A stretch of DNA of 64,000 nt from Buddleja alternifolia (GCA_019426215.1 CM033395.1:19954569-20018568), one strand, 5' to 3'. Numbered from the stretch's first letter, positions 35,901 through 49,859 are shown. The notes: generated by a model not told the origin, from the sequence alone. A program made the numbers and translations.

Positions 35901-37362
35901 TTAGAAGAGTACTATGCTGCTTATGTGCCTGAGGATCAGCGTCTCCAGTCTCTTCCTTCTGACTGCTTGATTGGATTTTCCCGAGATTACTGCGCAGATT
36001 CAATCTTCTCCATCTGTCAAGGGCCGTCCAAGGTTTTTCCGAATCATGTGCTCTATCATTGGTCCAATGTACATCAGGGCCATTGATAGTCCCCTTCGCA
36101 CATTCATTTCCGGAACTTGTGTGACTAGAACCAGACTTGATGAACTTTTGGAAGCTGCGTCCACTTCTTATGCCGATTTAGCAAATTGGAACTTCCAATT
36201 CGTTGACTATCGTCAACTTGAGTCAACGCTTGAGGAAGTGCCTGCTAAGTCAGTTGAAGCGTTCACTTCTGAAGTCACCAGTATTCCAGCGTCTGCTCAA
36301 GGACCCGTTCAAGCATCTCCACCAGAGGATATTCCTGACGCTCCTGAACCCGTGGCAGATGATATTGCTGAGGATCTTTCTCTTGATATACGAGGTACTG
36401 TCTTTGATCCTGCATATCAAGTTCCTATTGACTCTCTCAAACACTCATCAAGGTTCAAGCGACCGGGTCTTCAAGCGGTTCAATCAGATGAGAGTCAATC
36501 CTTCGGTCCTTTGCTCAAATCCATTTTGGAGAATATCAGTGCCCATGCTGCTCAGAACGATGAATCCCTTCACTGGATTAAGGATGATTTGGCACAGATC
36601 GAGACTTACGTTATGAGCGCTCAGATTGTTCATATGCGTAGTTCAAACAAGAAATGCATGATGTCACTCAAGCAACCCAACTTGCCACGAGAGAAGAACT
36701 TGAAAAGCACCTCAAAACCCTTGAGACTTCTCTGAATGATGCTACCAGCGCCAAGCTCCTCGCCCTGCAGGACCGTTTCGAAAAGCGTCTGGACGACATC
36801 ACAGATTGCTCATCAGGTCAGTTTACTCACAATTCACTTTCTGAAGTCTGATGATGGCAATAAGAGGGAAGAGAAGAAGAAAGGAAAAAAGAGGAAAATG
36901 TCGAGTTCAAGAGCTCAAGAACCCACGCCTCTCAAGCGTCAAGTTCTAACCTCTCCTTCAGCGCTAAGTCTCCCATCCTGGATAACCACTTTACAAGTAA
37001 GTGACTCTGGAGCGCCTAGTAGAACACTAAGGGAACCTCCAAGAGCACTATTTCCAAATCTACCAATACCTACAAGAGCAATGTTAGAACAGTTCGACAT
37101 CCCTCTTCAAAGAACATCCATTCCAGAACCTTCCGATGCTAAAATTTTAGCTGAAGAGAGGCAGATGTCTGAATTTGTTCGAACTTTCAGAATTTGTCTA
37201 AGGTATATTGGTATCGATTCAACGGATTGGGACAAACACTTTACCGCCTTCAAGAAGAGACAACAAGAAGAAAACAAGCTCATAATCAACAAAGATCATG
37301 AAGCGATGATGACCTTGGAAGACAATCTGACTGAAGCTATCCGAGCTGAAATGCCCAAGTGA
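32958..37362 (+). pseudogene. Envelope-like region of SIRE, copy 1
   Basis: This 4.4-kb region after pol is where SIRE/Maximus elements carry an envelope-like or additional ORF. Fragments in order: 33044-33898 (284 residues, containing an INWSEYIFGRF segment), 33999-35141 (380 residues, Lys/Ala/Pro-rich start), 35224-35502, 35463-36086, 35971-36735, 36654-36851 (coiled-coil-like EELEKHLKTLETSL) and 36736-37362. They look like one or two long ORFs broken by frameshifts near 33880, 35125, 35465, 36085 and 36640. I see no clear signal peptide or transmembrane helix. Function is not established and the family name is positional. Confidence 0.65.
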
Positions 37363-37608
37363 TACAAAGTTAGATCAAGTCATTAGAGCTTTTTGATTTG
37401 CATATATATTCTTGTCTCTCATTTTTTTTAAGTTGTAAAAATGCTTGTAACTCTTGATATATATAAAATGCATTTTTCATCTGAAACATCTCGTTGAAGC
37501 ATAACTAACTTTAACTAACATTATCTAATCAAAGCTAACTTTTATTTTGGCTGTCTAACTCTTGAACTATAAAAGAGTAAGTATTGCCATCATCAAAAAG
37601 GGGGAAAT
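37363..37608 (+). other. 3' UTR and polypurine tract, SIRE copy 1
   Basis: AAAAAGGGGGAAA at 37595-37607 abuts LTR2 and is the expected plus-strand primer. The preceding AT-rich stretch has no ORF. Confidence 0.85.
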
Positions 37609-39125
37609 TGTTAGGAATTTCATTTTAGATGTTTTGATGATGACAATTAGGACTTTTATTAAACCCCAAAATTATGTAAGTTTGTTTTTCAGCTTTGAAA
37701 TGTTACATTTGTAATACGCTTGGTTTTATATTTGTTCTAGAATGTTAGGCTAAGTAGTCTTAGGCTAAGCGCCTGATAATTTTTGAGTGAGTTTATCAGG
37801 GATAAAGTTCGAAAACTCAAGCGCCTGATTTCTGAATGAAGATAAAGTCTCCAAGCGTCCAAATTGACCAGCTATATCAAGCATTACCCTATAGGACAGA
37901 AGTAATTTCACCTGAATTTATTTCTAAGTCCAGAAGGAGTTTTAATGCAAATACTCTCAAAGCATTAAATACCAACGGGCATTTAATTCAAATGCATTAA
38001 ATGTGATAAGCACTTTCAGACGTACGGAGAAGCCACCCTATTGGACTGTCAACTATTCAAAGACTGCAGCACCAACTTTTGTGCAGCAGATTTTCAGGAA
38101 AAAGGACAAAAGTTGTTCACTCGCGAAAGTGAGAGACACGCGCCCTTGCATGTGTCAAACGGACACTTTTTCCAAGAATGTCTATAAATAGGACTTCAAC
38201 AACAAGCCAAATATAGAGAACAATTATCAAGTCGAATTGCTGTTGCATTGAAGTCTCATTCCTTACAATCTCAGAAAAGCCAAACTTTCAAGAAATTATT
38301 CTCTTTGCTTTTCTTCCAATCCTGAGACAGTCAACCCAATATCTCAAACATTCTTTTCGAAGAAACTACACTACTACTGAGATATTTCCAGTTGTTTGAA
38401 CTTCATCAAAATCAAACAAACCCTTTTAGCAAAAACCCCTATCCAAGCCTCGCGATCTGTGTGAAGTCGAAGTTGGATACTTGCCATATTTCTGGGTGAA
38501 AGAAGCAAGGGGATTGAAGTGATTTGGAGCAGAAATCTGTGTGATCAAGGAGCTCAAGTCATCGACATCCATCTCTCCTAATTTGTAGAAGATTCTGTGT
38601 GATTCTTTGAGAATCATTTTAGTGGATAGCCTCCAAGTGTTCGAGGAGAAGAAAGACGTAGTTGGGATTACACCACCCAATGAACCTTACAAATATTGTG
38701 TCATTTACTTTTCAGTAAATTCCTTTAACTATCATATCATTGCATAAACTGATTAAGTAAAACACAATCAAAAGCTAAGAAATTTCTTGTGACGCTAAAG
38801 CCTTTAAAAGAAGACTACAAAAATCATTCTGCTGTGCTAACACTGATCAAAGAAGTGAACGCTCAAACCTACTCGGTTATAGTATTCAATTCTTGAAATC
38901 TAAGTTAACTTTATAAAAACAGTCTTCGTTAGACGCTTCACCAAAGCGCCTATATTTTAAGTGAACGCTTAAGTCAAGCGTTAGACAATTCAAGCGTCTA
39001 CCTTTTCAAGCATCCAAAAACCATTTTAGTACGAAATCTTTTGAAGTCGAAAAAGACTTCAGGGTCTATTCAACCCGCCCCCCCCCCCCCTTCTAGACCC
39101 TTTCGTATGCCACTTGGGACCAACA
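37609..39125 (+). repeat. LTR2 of the SIRE array (1517 bp), mosaic of LTR3-like and LTR1-like halves
   Basis: Left of about 38378 it agrees with LTR3 against LTR1 at some two dozen positions, including the 19-bp deletion. Right of about 38494 it agrees with LTR1 against LTR3 at a dozen or more positions, including the GGGTGAAAG segment, the missing CAACTAAG duplication near 38778 and the CTACCTTTTCAAGCAT segment near 38997. It serves as 3' LTR of copy 1 and 5' LTR of copy 2. Confidence 0.93.
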
Positions 39126-39127
39126 AG

Positions 39128-39139
39128 TGGTATCAGAGC
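39128..39139 (+). other. Primer-binding site, SIRE copy 2
   Basis: TGGTATCAGAGC, identical to the copy 1 site. Confidence 0.92.
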
Positions 39140-39225
39140 GGTAAAAATTGAAATATTAAAACTTCCAAGCATAACTGTTTGTTTAGATCCTTTTTCAAAA
39201 TCTAGTTGCTTTTAAAATTTTCGAT

Positions 39226-41422
39226 ATGGCATTTGCTAAAGTTTCCAAACTGACTGAGTCAAATTTTGACACATGGAAAGTCAAAGCATTTACATATCTC
39301 TGTTCATGTGATGATGACATGTGTGATATTATTTCAGATGGGCCAATCAAAATATATAAAGTTATGACAAGAGCGCCTGGAGCCACGGAAGAAACTCCCG
39401 ATGGTTACGTTGAGAAACCAAAACAAGAATGATCTCCAGATGAGCGTCGAAGAGCTAATTTGGACAATGTTGGTCGTAACGCTCTATATACGGCTATTGG
39501 TGATAATGACAACTTATTCAACAAGATCAAGTTTTGCAAAACCACTAAAGAAATATGGGATAAGTTGGCTACAATCTGTGGTGGCTCAGCTCAGATCAAA
39601 GAAAACAAACTTTTCATTGCCAAGGAAAAGTTTTTTAAGATGCTACCCAATGAAACTTTAGAGCAATTAGATATAAGATTTACAGATCTAGTTACAGAAC
39701 TTACTTCGTTGGGAATGGATTTGCAGAATCGAGAAATGGTGGTTAAGATCTTTAGAAGTTTACCAAGTAAATTCTTGACGAAGACAACCGCTATGAGAGA
39801 ATCAAATATGCTGGATCTCCTAACTCCAGAAAACGCCTTTTCAGAGCTCAAGGCATTTGAGTTCGAGTTGAATTCTGCTAGTGATGTTGTGAGTAGTCCG
39901 GTGATTGAATCTGGAGCGCTTATAGCATCAATCAAAGGCAAATTGGGGAATAAATGAAAGAATTTAGATATCAATGAAGAAGAGGAATTAGCTCTGCTGA
40001 ATAGGTTCAGGAAGTTCTTGAGATATGAAAAGAAAGGAAAAGGTTTTAATAATCAAGGACAAAGTTCATAGCAAGCACCTTCTCCGATGCAACAACAGCT
40101 TCATGCGCCTCAGTATTCTGTTCCTTCACCCCAAGCGCCTGTTCAGTACCAAGCGTCTACTCAAAAATCTCCCTGCTCCAGTGGTCTCAAAACCACACAT
40201 TGCAAGGTTAACAAATGAACAAAAAATGAAAACTAATCTTTGTTACAATTGCAGAAAATCAGGGCACTACCAGGTAAACTGCCCTTATCCAAACGTATCC
40301 AAGCCCTCAAGGCAAGATTACTTGGATAGAAACCAATTCAGGAGCAACCTGCGTCAACAAGGTTTGCTAGCGGAATCAGAACCAGCATCCGCACCTGAAG
40401 ATTTAGAATCATCAGAAGAAAGTAGCGACGATGATGAGCCATTAGATGACTCAGTGCTCATATGTCTCATGGCCAGAGATGATGAAGCGTCTCCTGAGGT
40501 AATCAATGAATTGTCTATTCCTCTTTCTTATGATGAATTACTTGACAAAGTCAAAGAATACTACAATGAATGTCAAGAAGCCGCCAAAATATATCAAAAT
40601 GATCTCGCTATTATCTCATCACTCACAAGAGATAAAGTGACGCTCAAAGCAGAGTTGCGAGTTTAGCAACAGTGCATTGAGAAGAACCAATCGCTTGAGA
40701 GTGAAATCATTCAATTAAAAAGCGATCTTGATATAATAGTCAAGAGAGAAGCTGATCTGATTGCTAGACTTGCTAAATCAGAGCAGCTCATCTCATCATT
40801 ATCAAAAGCTTCTAGAAAGTTGGATAATGTGACTGAAGTAACTAGATTATTTAGTGAGAAGACCGGTTTAGGATGCGATAAACTCGGTAAACAATCCAAT
40901 CAATCTAATGTTATGGCAAACAACAAAGGAAATAGTGTCATCTTTGTTGAAAAAGGTTCACAAGGTCAAACTCAAAATGAACCCAGTAACAATGGTAAGA
41001 GACCAAATGAGAAAGTCAAAGCCAACTCAGGCAAGGGTAAGGCTAAGGCAAATGATTCACAAAGACGGGTTTATCCAAACGCTAAAAAGGCTAAAGATAA
41101 GACTGACCACTGTGAATCAAGCTCTAAGTGTCCAGCACCAAAAGTGCAACCCAAGCCAGCGCCAAGGAAATACCAGCGTCAATATCCAAGACAATCAAGA
41201 TCATATTATCGATACTATGATGATTATGATTCTGACTATCATTATAATCGAGGATATTATTATACACCCAAAAAGCACACACAACACATTGTGAAACCCA
41301 AAAAAGCTAGTATTCCTACAATGAAGACTTGGCAAATATGGGTTCCTAAAGTTCTAATTCAAACTAACAAAGTTACTAATGTTAAAGAACCTAAGCAACA
41401 ATGGGTACCTGAACAGAAATAG
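39226..41422 (+). pseudogene. gag: SIRE gag, copy 2
   Basis: It is nearly identical to copy 1 and shares the TGA near 39430, the TGA near 39955 and the frameshift near 40160. The knuckle is at 40241-40282. Two differences matter: the extra T of copy 1 is absent, so the frame runs on from the knuckle, and a private CAG-to-TAG change stops it at 40664-40666. After that the same frame is open to 41422. Confidence 0.88.
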
Positions 41423-41436
41423 AACTTCCCTTTTGA

Positions 41437-44400
41437 TTGCAGGTACCTAGAGCTAGAGCCGATACATCTGTATGGTACTTTGATAGTGGATCGTCAAGGC
41501 ACATGACTGGCTCCAAAGATCTTCTGATCAACTATCAAGCTGCCAATGGTCCTCAGGTTGTATTTGGTGACAACTCCAAAGGTATATGTACTGTGCATAG
41601 GGGGGACATCATGATAAGTGATGTTTATTATGTTGAGGGTCTGAAGCACAATTTATTAAGCATAAGTCAATTTTGTGATAAAGGCTTTGAAGTCATATTC
41701 TCAAGTGACTGTTGCTATATAAACGACGCTAAGACTAAGTCTGCTAAATTGAAAGGAAAAAGAACTAACAATGTATATTTGGTAGATTGGGGTTCAACAC
41801 TTGATAACAACCCAACATGTTTTGTTGCTAAAAATGAATCTAAAATGGATTGGTTATGGCATAGAAAAATGAATCACCTCAACTTCAAAACGATCTCTCA
41901 GCTTATAAGTCAAAATCTTGTAGAGGGATTACCAAATGGACCATTTCATAAAGATCGCCTTTGTGACGCTTGTCAAATGGGTAAACAAGTTAAATCATCA
42001 TTTAAGAGAAAACCTCATCTATCTACCTCTAGAATACTTGAACTACTTCACATGGATTTGTTTGGACCTGTTCAAACGATCAGTGTAAGCGGTAAGAAGT
42101 ATACTTTGGTGATAGTAGATGATTTCTCTCGATTTACTTGGGTGGAATTTCTTTCATCCAAAGATGAAACATGTGACAAGTTAACAACGCTTATTCGGCA
42201 ACTTCAAATATTGAGAAATCTTAAGGTTGCAAGAATAAGAAGTGATCACGGTACTGAGTTTACTAACAAGATTGTTGAGAAGTTTTGTGCAGAAAATGGA
42301 ATACATCAGGAGCATTCAGCTCCCAGAACTCCCCAACAAAATGGTGTTGCTGAGCGCCGGAACCGAACGCTTAAGGAAGCCGCTAGGACTATGTTAGCAG
42401 AATCCAAGCTCGCTCCTAGGTTTTGAGCTGAAGCAATCCACACTGCCTGTTACACTCAAAACCGTTGCATGATCAACAAACAACATGGGCAAAACTCCAT
42501 ATGAATTGTGGAAGGGACGTAAGCCAAATGTTTCATATTTTCACGTCTTTGGTTCTAAGTGCTTTATTCATAATAATGGATCCCAAAGCCTAAAGACTTT
42601 TGATCCTAAAGCGGATGAGGAATCTATTCATGTTGTTTTTGATGATGCTAACCAAGAACCGAGTAAGGTTAATATAAGTGATGTCGGAGTTGAAGATCTA
42701 TGTCATCAAGCGTCTAAGATTACTATTGATGAAGATACTGACGACGATGATGAGACCTCAGTGCCACCTCCTATGATTACTCGTGAAATTACTTTGGATA
42801 ATCATGTAAGTAATGCTGATGATCATGAAGAGAGTGATCATCAAGAGCACACAAGGAATTGTGAACTTGGAGCGCCTACGCAAGAAGGTAGTCAAGCGTA
42901 TGATCCTCAAGCGCCTATTCAACCTCTTAACCCCTTCCAACCAAACAGACTATGGCTGCGTGATCATCCACCTGAGCAGATTATTGGAGATATTGAAGCA
43001 CCTGTTAGGACTAGAGCTGCTACATTCAATGAGGCTATGTTCGCAAGCTTTCTATCTCAAATGGAACCTAAGAAAGTGGATGAAGCGCTAAGCGACCCAA
43101 GATGGATTGAAGCTATGCAAGAAGAGCTTAATTAGTTTGAACGAAATAAGGTTTGGATGCTAGTACCAAGGCCAACTCACCAAGGAGTTATTGGAACTAG
43201 ATGGGTATATAAAAACAAGATGGATGAGAACGGCATTGTGATAAGAAACAAAGCCAGACTCGTAGCTCAAGGATATTGCCAAGAGGAGGGTATTGACTTT
43301 GATGAGACATACGCTCGCCTTGAAGCAATCCGCATGTTTCTAGCGTATGCAGCGTTCAACAAGTTCATGGTATATCAGATGGACGTGAAGAGTGTCTTCC
43401 TGAATGGTAAACTCCAAGAATAAGTATATGTGGAACAACCACCAGGATTCATCAACAATCATGGTAAGGGTATGGTTTACAAGCTAGACAAAGCACTTTA
43501 TGGGCTTAAGCAAGCACCCCGAGCATGGTATGACATTCTCTCTATCTTTCTTATTGGTAAAGGATTTTCAAAAGGCAGCGTTGATACAACGTTATTTAAA
43601 ATTACCAATAACGAAGATATTCTCTTAGTCCAAATTTATGTTGATGATATTATATTTGGTTCTACTAACAAGCGTCTGTGTGAGAAATTTTTGAAAATGA
43701 TGCAAGAACAATTTGAAATGAGCATGATGGGTGAATTAACCTTCTTCTTAGGATTACAAGTTAAACAACTCCCTAATGGAATATTTATTAACCAAGCTAA
43801 ATATACAAGAGATATGATTAAGAAATTTGGTATGAAAAATGCATCATATTCAAAAATTCCAATGAGCCAAACACTTAAACTAGATAAAGATGAAAGTGGA
43901 AAGAAGGTTGATATTACCAATTATAGAGGTATCATCGGTTCACTTCTTTATCTTACTGCCAGTAGACCTGATATTATGTTTTCAGTATGCATGTGTGCAC
44001 GATTTCAAGCCGATCCTAAAGAGTCACACTTTATTGCTGCCAAAAAGATCCTTAAATACCTTAAAGGCACACAGAATGTGAGCTTATGGTATCCTAGGGA
44101 TTCTCCTTTTGAACTAATTGGTTACTCAGATGCAGATTTTGCAGGTTGCAAAATAGATCGTAAAAGCACTAGGGGTACTTGTCAATTTTTAGGTGATAGG
44201 TTAGTTTCATGGCATAGCAAGAAACAACAATCCATGGCCACCTCTACAGCCAAAGCTAAATATGTAGTTGCAGGAAGTTGTTGTGCACAAGTATTATGGA
44301 TGAGGCAACAACTTAGAGATTATGGAATAATCCTAGGTCCAACCCCCATCCATTGTGATAACCAAAGCGCTCTAGCCATGACTCAAAACCCTGTTCTTCA

Positions 44401-44584
44401 TTCCAGAACCAAACACATTGACATTAGATACCATTTTCTTCGTGACCACGTTCAAAAGAAAGATATCTCCATGCACTTCATTGGAACTGACAAACAATTG
44501 GCAGATATCTTCACCAAAGCACTCAACGAACAACGTTTTCTCACTTTGAGAAGTGAATTAGGTATGATTGATTTAAATGCTTAA
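41437..44584 (+). pseudogene. pol: SIRE pol, copy 2
   Basis: Same domain order and lesions as copy 1: TGA in the integrase at 42424-42426, frameshift near 42482, TAG at 43133-43135 and TAA at 43421-43423. The segment 43157-43423 is open here because the extra T of copy 1 is absent, giving a continuous RT N-terminus ([30 protein letters not shown]). The catalytic YVDD is at 43637-43648. RNase H ends at 44584. Confidence 0.92.
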
Positions 44585-45208
44585 TCATTTTGCATCATAT
44601 TTTATTAGACATATAATTTAGGGGGAATCCACTTAATTTGTGTCTAAAAAGATTTTCCTAACTGGTACAAGATATCAAATTTAGGGGGAACCTTAAAATT
44701 GTACTTGACCATGACTTCAAGCGTCAATGATGAAAACTTTCAGATGCATGATCATCAACGCTCGGTATTACTTATGCATAAAATATTGGACGCTCAAATA
44801 TAAAAGTCTTTTCAATCCAAAGCGTCTAATTCTCATATACCAACAAGTGGTATCAGTTAAGCATTGAATCAATTCCAATCAACTCTTAATATAAAAATAT
44901 TTTCCTTACAAGCCATGCATAAAGTTTACAATTTTCTCTCGAAGTAGTGGGTAGACTCAAAAGTCTATTTTGTACTCTACTCGCACGCTTCTATCACATC
45001 AAACTGGTGGGTAATCAAAAGTTTCTTTTTCAAAATGACGGTTCAGAGATAGTACGTGTTTGTGTACGTGTCAGTGTACAAACAGGTGCGTACGTTACAC
45101 TTTGAAAATGCCAAACATTTTTAAAATTTTAACTCAGATGTCAAATCTTTATATGAGAATTACCAAATGTAACTTCTCTCTATTACACAAAAGTCGCGTC
45201 CGCAGTTA
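44585..45208 (+). other. Spacer between pol and envelope-like region, SIRE copy 2
   Basis: Same content as the spacer at 32334-32957. No ORF of note. Confidence 0.5.
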
Positions 45209-48200
45209 ATGAATTTATGGCTGAGATTCAAAAGTCGTTACACATGTCTAAATCCTACAGAGAATAGAGAACACAAGTTTCAAAAATTCTTTACTGTGTC
45301 ATTTAAAATACAATTTCTGCAGAAAGACAATTCACTTTTACTCAAACATATCTGCAAAATTTATTCTCTCTCTGTCAAAGCAAAAGAAAATCTCAGTTCA
45401 TCTCTTTCACTAAAATTGGCACCAAAGAAATCTTCGTCTACTTCTGCCGAACTTACCATCAAGGTTACTGAAGGCCTTGTTGTCAACTGGAAATTCCTTC
45501 ATGAACAACCTCAGATCAATCTAACAGACATGATGGACATGGTCGTCAAAGCTGGGCTTAAACCGTTCTTGACCCAATACTCCTATCTGTTTCCGATTGA
45601 AGTCGACACCTTCTGGAAAACTGCTAAACTTTCAGAGGACAAGAAGTCTATCTCTTGTCTAATTCCCATATCCAAGAAGGAGTCTCCCAAGGAATTTATT
45701 ATGTCTGCTGCCTCCATTGCCAAGAACTTCAATCTTCCAAATGAGGGTGAGGCATTGGATTGTGTTACTTTAAAACAAATCAAGGATGCATGGACAACCA
45801 TGAGTGCGTATGACGATGTACCCTACACTCAGTACTTTGAAAAGAAAGACCTGGTATCCAAATACCGATTGTTGGCTGATTTCTGCAGCAAGATCATAGA
45901 ATGCCAAGTGGGAACCTTTGATAAGGTGAACCCAGTACAATTTCAGATGATGACTGCTATACTCTTCAACATCATGATCAACTGGAGTGAGTATATTTTT
46001 GGAAGGTTTCGGGACTGTTTGAGCGCCTTGAATAAACCTTATGGGCTTGTTCTAAGTGACTTGCTGTACAAATCACAGTGCGTCTACTCTTCTGGTCTCC
46101 CGTTGAATCAGAGAAGTTGCTGGGAAGAAGGTTCTGAATTATCTTTTTAATCCTCCCAAGATTGGTGGTGCTGCTAAACCACTATCTGAGCGTCTGGAAG
46201 TACGTCAAGCGTCCGATGAGGAAGCAAAGCGTCCAGTCCCAGAAGAAGCCGTGAAGCGTCCGGCTGTTACCAAGAAGAGGGCTCCAAGAAAGCCTAAGGT
46301 ACAAGCTGTTCCTGCTCCTCAGAAAGATGATGAGAAAACTGATGAGGATGCACAGGACAAGTTACCTCTAAAGCGGAGGAAGTTGGAAGGAATCATCAAA
46401 CAAATGGAATTTGATGAACCAGCTGCTGCTCCTCCTGCTCAAGCGCTTAAGCTCGTTGAAGGAGTCAATGTGAAGAAAATATTCAAGCGCTCCAGGACAA
46501 GCAAGCGTCGGGCTGCTCTTGTTCCTGAAGAGCCTGAGACTGTTGAGCCAAACGCTCAAGTCGCTGTTGAGCCAAGCGCTCAAGTTGCTGCAGAGCCAAG
46601 CGCTCAGAGTATTGCTGTTGAGACTAGTTCTCAGGGTAAGTTTATTTCTTCCCACAGCATTTCTATTCCTACATCTGCAGAAGATCCTGCTCTTATAGAG
46701 GATAGTTCTTTTGTTACAGCTATAGTTCCAGCCGCCTCTGAAGCATCAACAGATGTCCTTCTAGACGTTGAGATGACAGAAGTTGTGGCTATCGCTAAAG
46801 ATGTTGCCGCAAAGGTTACTGCAACTGACGCTGAGGAACCTGCTACTAACGAGGTTCAAACATCAATCCCTATTCAGGCAATAACAGAGGCACGCTCAAA
46901 AGGTCAGAGCGTTGCTGAAGACGTTTTAGCGCCCAGGCACTTCTTCCAACTGGATCCGCTGAAGACGATTGATCATTCGATGAATTACATGCCTCCAGCA
47001 TTCGAAGAAGATTTCATTCCTGCAGGATACAATGATGCTGCTGAGAATGAAATTGCCCTGTTGATTGACGACGACAATAAAATCAGGGATATTGTGTTTA
47101 ACACGGAGTTGACAGAAATTGAGCGAAAGTTCTACAGAGCCATTGAACTTGGAAAGATCCCTGGTCAGATACCGTCTTCTCTTGTTCTTCAACGAGACAG
47201 ACAAGGAGGAAGGACTCCTAGATGTGATGTGGATTTGACATATTATCTCGATTATGGCCACAGCAGGAGTACAGGCTTCGCCCTAAGAGATTACAACATT
47301 CGGGTGTACGAGCCTCTTCATCCTAGCTTTCTCAATCCATCCGAAGCAGTATTGAACAGAGAAAGGCTACACACACTTTCCTCAGACTGCTAATAGTATT
47401 GAAAATCAATCCTCAGTTAACCCACTTCGCCTGTGGAAGAATAAAGCAGTTCATGCCAGTGAGCGTCTAGAATCATTGACAGATTTAATTCAGACTGAAG
47501 CCGATGCATACTTTGACAACGTCTGGAATGCCAACTATCAAACTGATAGATATCGCTTTGAATCTATCAGAGATATTCTTCATGAAGGCATTCGCGCTAT
47601 GGTCAATGCTGGAACAGATTATTGCATGAATGAAGTCAACTGGGTTGAAGCGTATGTGGGACACAAATACACATTCTCAAAGTTAGTCCACGCTCCCAGT
47701 TATTTGGCAAAGGCATGCATGACAAGACGCGTCAGTTTGCCAAGTATTGCCTGAAGAAGCGTCAACAGAGAGTTGGACCTGTTCTGAAGCTCCCACTCGT
47801 TAGACATCAAATTGAGCAGTGTCTGCGTCAAGAGCTTCACCGACTGTCCACTACTCCTCTACTCTTCAACGCTCAAACATCTTCCAGTGGTACCTCTATT
47901 GTATCGTGCTTGAATTTTGCTCCGAGCCACTGCGAGTACAACTTCAATATGATGGTGAAGATTATGACTCCACTATCTCTGTTCGACAAAAACTTCACTG
48001 CAAATCTCCGACATTGGAACGGCTCCGTAATCAACTCTTTCAGAGGATATCCTTTGCTCCCTTCTCTCCGCACAGAGGCACTCAATCATTATGAGCTTGT
48101 CCTCTCACTTCTTGAAAGAAATCAGGGACTAGCTCAAGCGCTCTATCCATACTTAGAAGAGTACTATGCTGCTTATGTGCCTGAGGATCAGCGTCTCCAG

Positions 48201-49614
48201 TCTCTTCCTTCTGACTGCTTGATTGGATTTTCCCGAGATTACTGCGCAGATTCAATCTTCTCCATCTGTCAAGGGCCGTCCAAGGTTTTTCCGAATCATG
48301 TGCTCTATCATTGGTCCAATGTACATCAGGGCCATTGATAGTCCCCTTCGCACATTCATTTCCGGAACTTGTGTGACTAGAACCAGACTTGATGAACTTT
48401 TGGAAGCTGCGTCCACTTCTTATGCCGATTTAGCAAATTGGAACTTCCAATTCGTTGACTATCGTCAACTTGAGTCAACGCTTGAGGAAGTGCCTGCTAA
48501 GTCAGTTGAAGCGTTCACTTCTGAAGTCACCAGTATTCCAGCGTCTGCTCAAGGACCCGTTCAAGCATCTCCACCAGAGGATATTCCTGACGCTCCTGAA
48601 CCCGTGGCAGATGATATTGCTGAGGATCTTTCTCTTGATATACGAGGTACTGTCTTTGATCCTGCATATCAAGTTCCTATTGACTCTCTCAAACACTCAT
48701 CAAGGTTCAAGCGACCGGGTCTTCAAGCGGTTCAATCAGATGAGAGTCAATCCTTCGGTCCTTTGCTCAAATCCATTTTGGAGAATATCAGTGCCCATGC
48801 TGCTCAGAACGATGAATCCCTTCACTGGATTAAGGATGATTTGGCACAGATCGAGACTTACGTTATGAGCGCTCAGATTGTTCATATGCGTAGTTCAAAC
48901 AAGAAATGCATGATGTCACTCAAGCAACCCAACTTGCCACGAGAGAAGAACTTGAAAAGCACCTCAAAACCCTTGAGACTTCTCTGAATGATGCTACCAG
49001 CGCCAAGCTCCTCGCCCTGCAGGACCGTTTCGAAAAGCGTCTGGACGACATCACAGATTGCTCATCAGGTCAGTTTACTCACAATTCACTTTCTGAAGTC
49101 TGATGATGGCAATAAGAGGGAAGAGAAGAAGAAAGGAAAAAAGAGGAAAATGTCGAGTTCAAGAGCTCAAGAACCCACGCCTCTCAAGCGTCAAGTTCTA
49201 ACCTCTCCTTCAGCGCTAAGTCTCCCATCCTGGATAACCACTTTACAAGTAAGTGACTCTGGAGCGCCTAGTAGAACACTAAGGGAACCTCCAAGAGCAC
49301 TATTTCCAAATCTACCAATACCTACAAGAGCAATGTTAGAACAGTTCGACATCCCTCTTCAAAGAACATCCATTCCAGAACCTTCCGATGCTAAAATTTT
49401 AGCTGAAGAGAGGCAGATGTCTGAATTTGTTCGAACTTTCAGAATTTGTCTAAGGTATATTGGTATCGATTCAACGGATTGGGACAAACACTTTACCGCC
49501 TTCAAGAAGAGACAACAAGAAGAAAACAAGCTCATAATCAACAAAGATCATGAAGCGATGATGACCTTGGAAGACAATCTGACTGAAGCTATCCGAGCTG
49601 AAATGCCCAAGTGA
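45209..49614 (+). pseudogene. Envelope-like region of SIRE, copy 2
   Basis: Same fragments as copy 1, at 45209-46150 (313 residues), 46251-47393, 47476-47754, 47715-48338, 48223-48987 and 48988-49614. One extra A near 45285 joins the upstream 25 codons to the first fragment, making it longer than in copy 1. All other breaks are shared. Confidence 0.65.
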
Positions 49615-49846
49615 TACAAAGTTAGATCAAGTCATTAGAGCTTTTTGATTTGCATATATATTCTTGTCTCTCATTTTTTTTAAGTTGTAAAAATGCTTGT
49701 AACTCTTGATGTATATAAAATGCATTTTTCATCTGAAACATCTCGTTGAAGCATAACTAACTTTAACTAACATTATCTAATCAAAGCTAACTTTTATTTT
49801 GGCTGTCTAACTCTTGAACTATAAAAGAGTAAGTATTGCCATCATC

Positions 49847-49859
49847 AAAAAGGGGGAAA
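49847..49859 (+). other. Polypurine tract, SIRE copy 2
   Basis: AAAAAGGGGGAAA directly before LTR3. The stretch 49615-49846 is the non-coding 3' UTR. Confidence 0.85.

Noticed and set aside
37609..39125. Two independent SIRE insertions side by side
   Set aside because: There is no target duplication at the middle LTR, only one LTR lies between the internals, the lesions are shared, and the LTR is mosaic.
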